DNA from: Eimeria necatrix
Lineage: Eukaryota; Apicomplexa; Conoidasida; Eucoccidiorida; Eimeriidae
Length of the DNA: 11,326 nucleotides
Direction: 5' to 3'
Assembly (NCBI RefSeq): GCF_000499385.1
Contig: NW_013651909.1
Span: 1-11,326 of the forward strand
Within the stretch, counting starts at the first letter, position 1; every line of letters starts with the position of its first letter. The notes below the pieces were generated by a model, which saw only the letters and a list, made by a program, of their open reading frames with translations, had not been told where the DNA came from and ran no database searches. Of this stretch, positions 1 through 8,340 are shown piece by piece. The translations under genes were made by a program, and so were the position numbers.

Positions 1-201
1 CTTACCAACACCTGCTTCTGCTCCATGGTGTCCACAGCGATTGCGCCCTGCTTCAAATCTTCTGCTTAAATGTGCTAACAGCTAACAAAAAGCTGAAACA
101 GCTCCAGCATATGTTTCATTGATGTTCAAATAGTTTTGCGACAGACGCTGTCGACTCAAAGTGGGTGGCACTGCATCTTGCCTGCAGCACGCTGCGGGCC
201 T
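1..201 (+). repeat. Repeat R1, copy 1, left part
   Basis: This segment aligns with 1111-1301. The alignment is loose over the first 145 bases, with small gaps. It then becomes exact for 53 bases: 149-201 equals 1249-1301. The homology stops abruptly at 201 and resumes at 636, so this is the left half of a split repeat. The copy may begin before the window. The two copies show no shared reading frame: the minus-strand frames crossing the matching tail are in different phases. The family is not recognised. Seen directly: the exact block and its abrupt end. Inferred: that the halves were once contiguous. Confidence 0.85.
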
Positions 202-635
202 AGTAATTATTAAACGCTTCGTCTCAATGTCGCAAATATGCAAAAAGATGTACAATATGAGCTTATGTTGCCTGTGAAGAAAAAGCCAGATATCAACCGC
301 ACCGCAAACTGCTTGAAACGGACCTCTCTACATGCGCTGTACCGCTCTAGCAAAAAGACCTTGGACAAAGCATTGACGTACAAAGGACTTTTTGCGCTGA
401 TTGGGAACTTTCCTGCGCACGCTGAAACGTGCGCAATTATTTTTCTTGCTGGTTTCGCTGAGCTAGTGTACATGTAACGTGTAACCAGCGATGTAGCTCG
501 AAATATGTCACACTTAAGCCTGATCATGAATCTGACGAGCGGACGTTCACTGGATTTGACCAAGCACCGGATTACAATAAAACGCACGTCTTCATGCCCG
601 TATGTCACAGGCCCCTGCATTGACAAGGGGACAGC
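202..635. other. 434-bp segment splitting repeat R1 copy 1
   Basis: These bases lie between the two halves of R1 copy 1. In R1 copy 2 only 31 bases (1302-1332) occupy the same place. The segment may be an insertion into copy 1, or copy 2 may have lost it. I found no terminal inverted repeat and no clear target-site duplication at its ends. A small hairpin (five-base stem 612-616 with 626-630, nine-base loop) sits near its right end. Most of a 187-codon minus-strand frame (210-773) lies inside it, but that frame resembles nothing I know and runs on into flanking repeat, so it is not called a gene. Confidence 0.6.
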
Positions 636-671
636 TGTTTGTCGTCGCAACCAACGCGTCCACACAACACC
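636..671 (+). repeat. Repeat R1, copy 1, right part
   Basis: Bases 636-654 are identical to 1333-1351 (19 bases), and the next 17 or so are still similar to 1352-1368, after which the match fades. The order and orientation match the left part at 1-201, which supports a single repeat interrupted by 202-635. Confidence 0.7.
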
Positions 672-1110
672 TAGATGTATCAGTGACAACCGAAACGGCA
701 CCCAACTATCGCTGCTTGGTTTAGTCACCCACAAAATTCTGTTGAAAACTTTACCAGGTAGAAAGCATGACAAAAGTCGGAAAAAGCGCGCTCAAATTAC
801 TCCATGAGGAAATCTCCAAGCCATTCAACCCTGCCCTTCGTGATGCGCAAAAATTCGTCAAACGGTAATCTCTAAAAGCCTTTGGCCGCTGAAGAGACCG
901 GCTTTCAAATTCAACACATAAATTGTAAGCATAAAAGCTCGTGAATTCCTAAATCGGCAGAAGAATCCTTAGCATGCCACGAATGGTTACAGTGGAGATC
1001 TAACAGAAGGAACATCACAACACACACTAGAAGCATAGGGGTGCCTTTAGCGGACAAAGGATAACTTTTAGATGCCAGTCTGCTGAAGCGCATCGTGGGT
1101 TGAGAATGCG
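672..1110. other. Spacer with no recognisable feature
   Basis: No gene, RNA or repeat was recognised here. Short frames on both strands (for example the end of 505-807 plus, and 911-1159 minus) show no family motif. Confidence 0.5.
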
Positions 1111-1368
1111 TGCGCACCTTCTGCTGCATCACATCCAGAGCAATTATGGCCTGCCTCAAATCTGTTTTTAGATGTCCTTACTCCCAACGAAAGCTACAGC
1201 AACTCTCCCAGATGTCCACTGTTGTTCAAAGAGTTTTGCAGCAGAGATTGTCGACTCAAAGTGGGTGGCACTGCATCTTGCCTGCAGCACGCTGCGGGCC
1301 TCACAGCACGCTGCGGGCCTCGCACCGGTCTATGTTTGTCGTCGCAACCAAGACGCCTCCACAAAACC
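1111..1368 (+). repeat. Repeat R1, copy 2 (unsplit)
   Basis: This is a direct copy of R1, about 1.1 kb downstream of copy 1. Bases 1249-1301 are identical to 149-201, and 1333-1351 are identical to 636-654. Between these two blocks copy 2 has only 31 bases, where copy 1 has 434. The region before 1249 aligns to 5-148 with substitutions and small gaps. Copy 2 therefore looks like the unfilled form of the locus, modified by a 19-bp tandem duplication. Confidence 0.8.
1285..1322 (+). repeat. 19-bp tandem duplication
   Basis: Two head-to-tail 19-base units occupy 1285-1303 and 1304-1322 and differ only at the last base. The unit contains CAGCACGCTGCGGGCCTC. R1 copy 1 has only one such unit (185-201), so the duplication arose after the copies separated or was lost from copy 1. 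It lies exactly where copy 1 is interrupted. Confidence 0.9.
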
Positions 1369-2477
1369 GAATTACACTAACACAGGCAGTTGCCAGGCTA
1401 CGTATGTGCCAGATATCAACGCACGTTCCGAAATAGCCAACTATATAGTCAGTATAGCAATACTGACTTTGCATGACTTTAAAATCAGTTTTCGCGCCGT
1501 CTGCTAGTGGGGGCGAGCAATATGCGAGGCATTCGAGAAACTCAGGAGTCGTCAACTGAAGTCGATGACTAGCTCACCTCGGCCATGCTTTTTAAAAGGA
1601 AGCAATGCGCAATCTGTCGCCGCAGCTAAGGGTGGATCAATGGAAACAGATGGAAAACAGCAAATTCAGGCTCACTAGAGGAGAGTGATTTGGTTTTGCT
1701 TTCTGGCCACCTGGCTCCTGTTGCCTTACCTCTTTTGAGCCATGTGCACACCGTGAAGCGCCGCAAAACAGGTAGGCATGTGCACCTGGTGAAACACTTG
1801 CCCACAATCGAAATTGTTGGAAAAATACAGCGGCTGTCTATTTGGCCTAGAAGGCGACCATTAACTGAAAAAAAACCAACAGAACTACCTTAGACTGGTT
1901 TTGTCAAAACAGCTTTTGTGGGCAGCACCATGCTGACGTTCCATGGGTGGCATAAGCAGGAAAATATACGCAGTCGGAAACCTGCCGAAACATCCCGTGC
2001 TAAAAAGAAGCAGAGGACAAAAAGCATGTGAAAAAACATGCCCTGTAAAAGCAAACACCTTTACAGGCCTGGCAGGCTTGAGCATTCTTCGTGAAGTAAC
2101 AGCATTAAACCTGGTAGATAGTCCAGCCGCTTTAGCTACACCCACATTGCCTTTCTGCGCATTTCAAGTGAATGGCATCAAAGCTGTTCATTTGCTCACA
2201 CTGGAAGCTCAAGCAGCGTTACGGCGACAAACACTTGCTAGTATTCAATAGAAGGGAATAAATGCACAGAATAGTTTTACTGCCAAATGAATTTGAGCCA
2301 ATACTTGCAAAATGCGAAGTCCCTGTGTCTCCCGTCACCCACACGGAGAACACCACACTTGGCTAAACACCCTGCAGGGCCTTTATCAAGTGCCGCCTTC
2401 ACCCAACCTCTCCCGTTGTGGCTCTTCGTATTTACTGCATTCATCAGTTTCCACGTGGAACAGCTATCAAATTGCCT
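1369..2477. other. Region without a recognisable gene
   Basis: Only short overlapping frames on both strands are present, for example 1943-2251 plus and 1885-2145 minus, which cover each other. None shows a conserved motif. Near 1741-1797 two imperfect 20-base units share ATGTGCAC followed by GTGAA. Bases 2174-2189 match 8635-8650 exactly (16 bases), a possible remnant of the A/B repeat. Confidence 0.5.
1447..1468. other. Perfect 9-bp hairpin
   Basis: AGTCAGTAT (1447-1455) is followed by the four-base spacer AGCA and then its exact reverse complement (1460-1468). It is not followed by a T-run that would suggest a terminator. A role in DNA or RNA structure is possible, but chance is not excluded. 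Confidence 0.6.
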
Positions 2478-2894
2478 TCAAAGGAACAAATCGATGCAGC
2501 ACTTTAAAAAAGCTTGGCAGCATCGCAAAACCTTCAAGCGAACACATGCACTGAGATGCTCGGCACGATAGTCGCTCCCGTAGGAAGCTGCTGCATCCAC
2601 CACATTTCCCGCATATTTGAGATATTCTGTGACTGTGGACGGTGACATAATTTTCCCACCGATATCTGACGAAATGCTGATCGCCTTCTTCACATCTCGA
2701 GGAACAAAAGTTGTTCGAACGGGCAGAATACTATCCACTGGAAAAACGACCAGTGCCCACGAGTTCTTGCCGATTCTGGCAGGCGCCATTCTCGGCCTTA
2801 CAGCGCATACAGGAGTGCTCGTTCCAAGAACCATAGTCACGTTGCGGGCCATCGCCTGAAAAGCTATAAAAAAGAAAGCAGTGCACCATGTCAT
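2478..2894 (-). other. Unproven 138-codon open frame with signal-peptide-like start
   Basis: The frame starts at an ATG ending at 2894 and runs to 2478. Residues 5-16 (TAFFFIAFQAMA) form a hydrophobic run that resembles a secretion signal, with a possible cleavage after AMA. Against this, there is no basic residue before the hydrophobic run, the bases before the ATG (TCC) are a poor eukaryotic start context, and the body matches no domain I know. The opposite strand is also open over 2617-2859. A chance open frame is the more likely reading. An exon of an unknown gene is possible. Confidence 0.12.
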
Positions 2895-4401
2895 GGAGAT
2901 TCAAACGCACATTATATGTAGAGAAGTTCTGCAGGTAACAAACAGAATTTCGGCTCTCTTGCACATATCTCGATATTGCTATGTATGTAATCAGTGAAAC
3001 AACAAGGAACCCCTTCTAACTCGTATTTTTCCGTGAAGTCGATGTATTAGAACAGCTTCTAGTTTTGTGGAGCAAGGGCACCATTCGAAATGTTCATGAG
3101 CACCGAGGTGATAATGTGTGGTATGGCTGATCTGCGGTATTTTCGACTGCTCTTCACACAACGTGTGTAGATACAGTAATCCAAGGCTGCATATGAGCAC
3201 ATGGCGCACTACTGCATGTGCCGACAATTTGACATTTGCCAAGACACATCCAGGGAATCATGGGAATAGTTGCACATGTAACTCGCACAGGAATAGGCTA
3301 TTTCGAGGATGAATGAACAGTCTGAGGTACTACTCTTATCTTAATAACCACCTCAAAATGATCCACAGAATGCCATGAAACAACTGGGAGCACAACACAA
3401 GCAAAAGCCCTTCTACGCCCCTCGATACTTAACATGCATGCTCCTGGCTGTGTGACGCTCTCTTCTCGCAGCCTACTTAGTACGATATTCGCTGTAGCAG
3501 TGCATTCAACTACTTGAAACGAATATACGCTGCATGATTCACCACATATCGGGACTCCAGGATGATTAAGATCATGCTTCAGCAACTATACTGCAGCCAT
3601 GGCCCCTGTTCGGCAAAGACTCTATACTAGCAGCTTGCATGAAAACCACAAGCCCATTCGCACTGCAAATGCAGATGGCGTCCAATATCGGATGCATTTT
3701 TTGCCATTTAATGGGCATCCTGGCAAGCTACATCATCAGTCGCGGCAGTGAAGCAATTTACAGGCTTCGCTACGCGCAGAGATCCTGAGCAGTTCTCTAT
3801 GTGAAACAAATGCAGTCCTGTACACTTCATCGACCGGCATTTGAGCAAGCAATAAAATGCGAGTTTGCCGTTTAATTCATTTCGATTTGGCATGCCATTT
3901 CGCTCGTTCAAGAGGAAAGCTAGAAAATCACTCAGGAGTATAGACGAAGACTTTCTTGGCTTAAAAAGTCGGGCAGCAGCAAATGCCAGTGCGCATTTAG
4001 CAGCGACAAGATCGAAATCGCGTCTGAGCAAAATGCCAGGGGAATGACGAAGAATTGTATTCCAGTGTACACAAGACGAGATTGCATCATCGCGGCAATG
4101 TGGCAAAGAGTTGACCATAATCCCCCATACTGTTCATTTGCAAGGAATTCAAAATGAACCTTAACTCTCAACGCTACACAAAAAACTGCAGGTGAATCGC
4201 AAGATAAGCATAAATTATCAAAAAACGTAAATGTGCAATTTATCAAGCCGTACACGGTGAGAGACCAGCAGGCTTGTATGAGCTGCTACTTACCCTGCTG
4301 CAACTACCGCAACTACAGGAGAGCGTTCAACATGCGTTGCACCTACATAGCCAGAAAAACGCAATTAGCTCCTGAGCCAACTTACCGTGTCAATAAACTA
4401 C
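2895..4401. other. Region without a recognisable gene
   Basis: About 1.5 kb with no repeat match found elsewhere in the window and no recognisable gene. The longest frame, 3708-4118 minus (136 codons), is overlapped by open frames 3865-4047 plus and 3932-4255 minus and has no known motif. Confidence 0.5.
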
Positions 4402-5700
4402 GTCACAGCTTGTAGAAGACCAGAAATAGCGCTCGGTAATCTGCACCATGCTCTATGACTGCAGGCACTACAGAACGATACTTCCAGACAGGATGCTCTA
4501 GTGCTCCTTGCGTGCTGGGCTGCAGAGTTGCACCGACGCTCGCGGGGGTTTCCTGTACCTCTCTACCGCTAGTACACAGTGTTCAACACTTTAAGCAGTT
4601 GGGCAAAGCCTTCTGGCAGTCTACCCCACGCTCTACGTCTACAGGACAGGCACGACGTTGCAACACTCTCGCACAAGACGACGTTTCGCCTCAGCGTAGG
4701 GCTTCATTGCACTTCACTGCTCTGCTTTCACTTAGAAGCCTTTAACGAGCGCACACAGCGCACGGCACATGGATAGAGCGTCCCTGTTGTGGATGCATTT
4801 GGTTTGCCCCGAAAGCATCACATTTGCCCTCATATCACCAAGGAAGAAGCACAAACGTTCCCCTGGGCGTTTCATCTCTACGGCGCTAGTGCGAACGTGT
4901 GGCAACCACAAGAACACTTGATAATCATAACAGTCATGCTCACTAGCGTTTCTTAGCAGCGTCCGGCAAGATTTACAATTCCAGGCATCAAACCTGCTCT
5001 TGTCGACACCTCGAAATACCACGACCATTCGTCAAAGGAATTACGGCGATGCTTGGCCCCCAAACGCACATGCTGCCCTCCAAATTCACTCAGAACACAT
5101 GCAAGCGCATAGAACGACTGAGATTTCACTACTCATGCGTGTAAGCACTGACTCATGCGCAACTGTATAGAATCCCCTGGCGAAGTGCAGTAGTAGAGTC
5201 TGCACGGACAGCTCCTCATCAATGAAAACGAAATATCAGTAGACGCCAAGCGGCGTGAAACGCCATTCAGCATCGGCAGCAATACGTACAGTAAATGCCA
5301 TGCGCCAATGACACGGGAGCTTCCCATTTTCTTGCATCGGGATTCGCTGCGCACACAGTTTCACTTGCCGGCCCGTTGTTTGCAAAACGCAAACGCAATC
5401 GGACAGGCGCATCACCTTTTCTTCAACGCCACGGCAGCAAAAGCACACTTGAGCGCTGATTGCCGAGGTAACGGCGCTTACTGGCGCTTTTGTCTAGCCG
5501 TCAGGCAACACTACTCTAGACACGCCACATGGGAACCTAACGAAACCAGGATTTGAATGCCCCTTATAAGAACAGGCATATATCTCCATGAGCATCAACA
5601 GCAAGTTTGCGCTGCATGGACTAGCAACGCCGTTTTTTCCAAATGCCTCAACTAGGCAGTTTGCCCCCCTCATGCAAGCAACGCACCTGCATTCACATTC
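4402..5700 (+). repeat. Long interspersed repeat, copy A
   Basis: This region is collinear with copy B, starting near 8063. The best core (about 4481-4645 against 8148-8310) is roughly 93% identical by eye, with 47 identical bases from 4481 onward. Later parts fall to perhaps 75-80%. Many of the core differences are transitions. Indels of 5 bp (after 4640), 5 bp (near 4722) and 4 bp (near 4773) separate the copies and would break any frame, so coding constraint is not seen. The left part is internally repetitive: 4434-4465 matches 4614-4645 at about 72%, offset 180. Past 5640 the match breaks, then returns at 5669-5697 (26 of 30 with 9637-9666). The family is not recognised. Confidence 0.85.
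5071..5252. other. 182-bp segment present only in copy A
   Basis: Copy A runs 195 bases from CAAACGCACA (5061) to TGAAACG (5256). Copy B covers the matching interval in 13 bases (8711 to 8724). The 182-base difference is close to the 180-186-bp internal period of the family, although this segment does not itself look clearly like the other units. It holds a small direct repeat, ACTCATGCG at 5131 and 5151. Confidence 0.6.
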
Positions 5701-5785
5701 GACCAATCGGAGTTTGCCGCACAACGTTGTACATAATCATAATTACAGCGCAAATGTGTGTGTGAGAACAGTTGATCATACGCTG

Positions 5786-5808
5786 CATGGAGCATGAATA
5801 CCTCCATG
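5786..5808. other. Short inverted repeat
   Basis: CATGGAG (5786-5792) pairs perfectly with CTCCATG (5802-5808) across a nine-base loop. An alternative six-base pairing, GGAGCA (5789-5794) with TGCTCC (5809-5814), competes with it. No function can be assigned. Confidence 0.5.
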
Positions 5809-6528
5809 TGCTCCGCATAGTCATTTTATCAGCGCAACAAGAGCTTCCACATCAAGTCATATCAGTGCACGGAACAGCGTGCACAGAATGACGCTCCACA
5901 TGATGATTTAGAGAAGTCCACATATCGTTCTATTCGTCCTGCAAAATATTAGCTGATTACACCTTGTCACAAAACATCGAGCAGACAATAAACTTCACAG
6001 TTTTGGTTTAAGCCCTCTTGCTTTGGCTTGTCACTTCGGACAACTAAGAATATCGCAGTGAATGGCTACGTTGCACTGCGCTGACAAAACGCAATAGGCA
6101 AGTATTGTCACTGCGCAACGAGCACCAATTACGCAGAATTATGCCTATGAGCACAATGTGTCCAGACGTGGCGATTGACTACTGCCAAGCGCACTTCCTG
6201 AGCAATCTCATGCTCGTCGCAATCAAGCAGGCGGCTGAATACTCGGCTGGTAGTCGGCATGCTAGCCTAGAACGTTTCTCCTGCTCATTGCTTACCGGAA
6301 TAGCATACAGAAAAAACCATTTCGAATAACGTTCACAAAAAACTGTTCGTTCTCAACATAACCCAAAAGGATAACGGACAAATCGCTTTACGTGACTTGC
6401 AGTGCCGCAGATAATCGGCACAGCTCTCTCAGGAAACCGCATATTAACATTAAGCTTTCTTCTTATGAATTGTCTACAGTGGTGCATATTCGGAATGTCG
6501 CAACGCACAGTCTAAATCTCGCCCGTTT

Positions 6529-6558
6529 CTATGTGCTGCTATGCGCTGCTATGTTCTG
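6529..6558 (+). repeat. Three 10-bp tandem units
   Basis: CTATGTGCTG, CTATGCGCTG and CTATGTTCTG follow each other without spacing. This is a tiny tandem repeat, one of very few simple repeats in the window. Confidence 0.8.
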
Positions 6559-7364
6559 TACTACGACTAACCGAGCGTGCTCAGCCTTCGTATCACCTGC
6601 ACAGCTATTTGTAGTTGAGCACTCACGAAATAGACCGTGGGTCCATTCATTGCATCACTTTTCTATTTCTGTCGCAAGTGCGACATAATGTCAGCTTAAG
6701 GTTGTTGGAGCTTCAAACAGACCAGCACCTAGAGACGTACCAAGCCCAAAATGGAGCCTCCACTGATACCGCAGTTCTGATAAATCATTTATTTATATAT
6801 AGATGGGTAACCTGCGTCTGTAGAATGTTTCTGTTAGCTTTGAGCGGCAACTGCTTAAGAGTTGCTTTACATCATGAGCAGTCATGCTCGCTAACATCAG
6901 CGCAGCAGCAGGTATTTGCATCGTATTTCCATCATGTCCTATCACTCCAAGGGCTCACACCATTGAGGTGCTCCCACTAAGCAACCGCTCGAGAAAGCCC
7001 GCTTGTACTTTCCGCATCTCCAGCCATACTTGGTACGCGCTGGATTCACGTATCTCTTTCATGCTGCATTTGAAAACCATCCGCTTGTTTTATCTCTACA
7101 TCATCATGAAACTTTGCAGACAGGTCCAGCACATACATGTAAAATGAACAAACGTCGTGTTTAAAGTCCAGCTAAGGGCAGTTTGATCTGCAGAAAATGT
7201 CAGCTGGTCTCTGCACATAACGCCAAACGGCATTCCAATCACCAAGGAGTCCCCGCTGCAGCTTGTGCGTCGCTGATCATTCTTTCTCTGGGGCAGGAAG
7301 CTGCGTGTGGGGGAAGAGAAACAGTCGATGCGTCCAAACGAGTGATCCAAGAGTTGGCATTATG

Positions 7365-7433
7365 GCCTGTGGTACGTCAATGCTCTTTCCGAAGAAGCAA
7401 GCAATGTTGGCTACGTTGTAGCGAAGGCCAAAA
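7365..7433 (-). repeat. 69-bp inverted repeat block, left copy
   Basis: Read on the minus strand, this block matches 10161-10229 at 63 of 69 positions with no gaps. The similarity stops sharply on both sides. Its right end touches the first base of the exact 184-bp repeat at 7434. Both copies keep one frame open for 23 codons (FGLR-NVANI-CFFGK-ID), but the differences fall at first, second and third codon positions alike, so protein-level selection is not indicated. Confidence 0.85.
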
Positions 7434-7617
7434 ACCTGTGTCCGAAACGAATGCTTGTATATTCTGCGTAGTACACGGCTTGAGAACAGTCCTACACAGC
7501 ATTTCCTCACGTCCTCTCAATCTCGCACGGCCACCTGCAGATTTGCCTCCAGGAAATAACTTGAACGGCCAGGTTCATACAAGCGCTATGGCGTCTGACC
7601 ACTGTCGAGTACTGCTA
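7434..7617 (+). repeat. 184-bp exact direct repeat, internal copy
   Basis: Every base matches 11143-11326, at a constant offset of 3709. The match begins at 7434 (base 7433 differs from 11142) and is cut at 7617 only because the window ends. This contrasts with the diverged A/B copies: it is either a very recent duplication or an assembly product. Confidence 0.97.
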
Positions 7618-7981
7618 CATGTCGAGTGCATACATTGCGTCACAGGCAGCCCAATGAACCATCTGCGTGAATGTGCATCGTCTGCAGACAAAGTTGCCCA
7701 CTGCTCCTCTGCCACCTCAACTTACGGTGATCCTCTCAACCTTCCATGCAATGCATGATCTCGTCAGCGGTTGCGATCCTCGCAGCTACGTGCAATTGCT
7801 CACTGCCTGCTTCACCCGGCGCCTCATGGCCACTACATTTGCAGGCCGCAGCAACGCTCGGAACTCATTGGCAGCCGCTTTTCACCAGAACTCCTAAGGC
7901 CCGTCTGCACTTTCCTGTTTTGACACGATAAAACTACAAAACATACCCAACTGCCACAAATTTCCCAAGCAACGTGTGCTT
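7618..7981. other. Spacer with no recognisable feature
   Basis: This stretch is C-rich on the + strand, with no recognised gene or RNA. It may be a continuation of the unit that begins at 7434, since the window ends before the second copy can be followed. Confidence 0.45.
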
Positions 7982-8340
7982 GTGCTCCTCGCGTGGCTCT
8001 GCTGGGAGGATAGACCGACGTTCGCACTCGCAGGCCTTCGATGTATTTTTCCAACGCTCTTACGCAGTACTCAGCACTTTAGAAGTCCCGAAATAGCGCT
8101 CGGCAACCTAAGCTAGGCTCTACGACTGCAGACACAGCAAATCGATACTTCCAGACAGGATGCTCTAGTGCTCCTTGCGTGCTGGGCTGCAGAGCTGCAC
8201 CGACGCTCGCGGGGCTTTTCTATACTCTTCTACCGCTAGTACACAGTGCTCAACACTTTAAGTAGTTGGGCGAAGCCTTCCGGCAGTCTACCCCACGCTC
8301 TACGTCTACAGGCACGACATTGCAACACTCTCGCGCAAGG
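7982..8340 (+). repeat. Satellite-like tandem units of about 180 bp
   Basis: Landmarks recur with a spacing of 179-186 bases: GTGCTCC at 7982 and 8168; a CAGTRCTC motif ending in CACTTTA at 8065 and 8244; and 8101-8135 matching 8281-8315 at 26 of 35 positions without gaps. A third, weaker unit may follow to about 8427, where a CACACAGCGC motif echoes ACACAGTGCT. The same internal offset of 180 appears in copy A. Satellite monomers of this size are common in eukaryotes, but this one is not a family I recognise. Confidence 0.65.

Larger units (their letters stand above)
5701..7364. other. Region without a recognisable gene
   Basis: About 1.7 kb of mixed short frames (for example 6392-6688, 6615-6980 and 6884-7147 plus, in overlapping phases) with no motif I recognise. 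The AT-rich stretch near 6780-6803 and AATAAA near 5987 are too common to be called signals. The 191-codon plus frame that begins at 7183 runs through two separate repeat blocks and is treated as chance. Confidence 0.5.

Noticed and set aside
612..630. Hairpin near the end of the 434-bp segment as a Helitron 3' end
   Set aside because: The stem is only five bases, no CTRR end follows at the expected distance, and the left end does not start with TC at an A/T target.
210..773. 187-codon minus-strand open frame
   Set aside because: It lies mostly in the segment that splits R1 copy 1 and reads through the R1 joint into flanking sequence. Both strands are open over much of it, and no motif is recognised.
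3708..4118. 136-codon minus-strand open frame
   Set aside because: Overlapped by open frames on both strands, with no recognisable motif and no second copy to test for constraint.
4789..4900. Shared peptide frame between copies A and B as evidence of a gene
   Set aside because: Differences are not concentrated at third codon positions, and 4- and 5-bp indels lie just upstream, so the frame is not maintained.
5547..5562. tRNA B-box-like GGATTTGAATGC in copy A (related sequence near 9007 in copy B), suggesting a tRNA-derived SINE
   Set aside because: It departs from the GGTTCGANTCC consensus at several places, no A box at suitable spacing was found, and there is no tRNA fold.
7183..7758. 191-codon plus-strand open frame, cysteine-rich
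   Set aside because: It crosses the inverted 69-bp block and the exact 184-bp repeat, is antisense to another open frame (7277-7510) and has no known domain. A frame of this length is not improbable in 11 kb on two strands.
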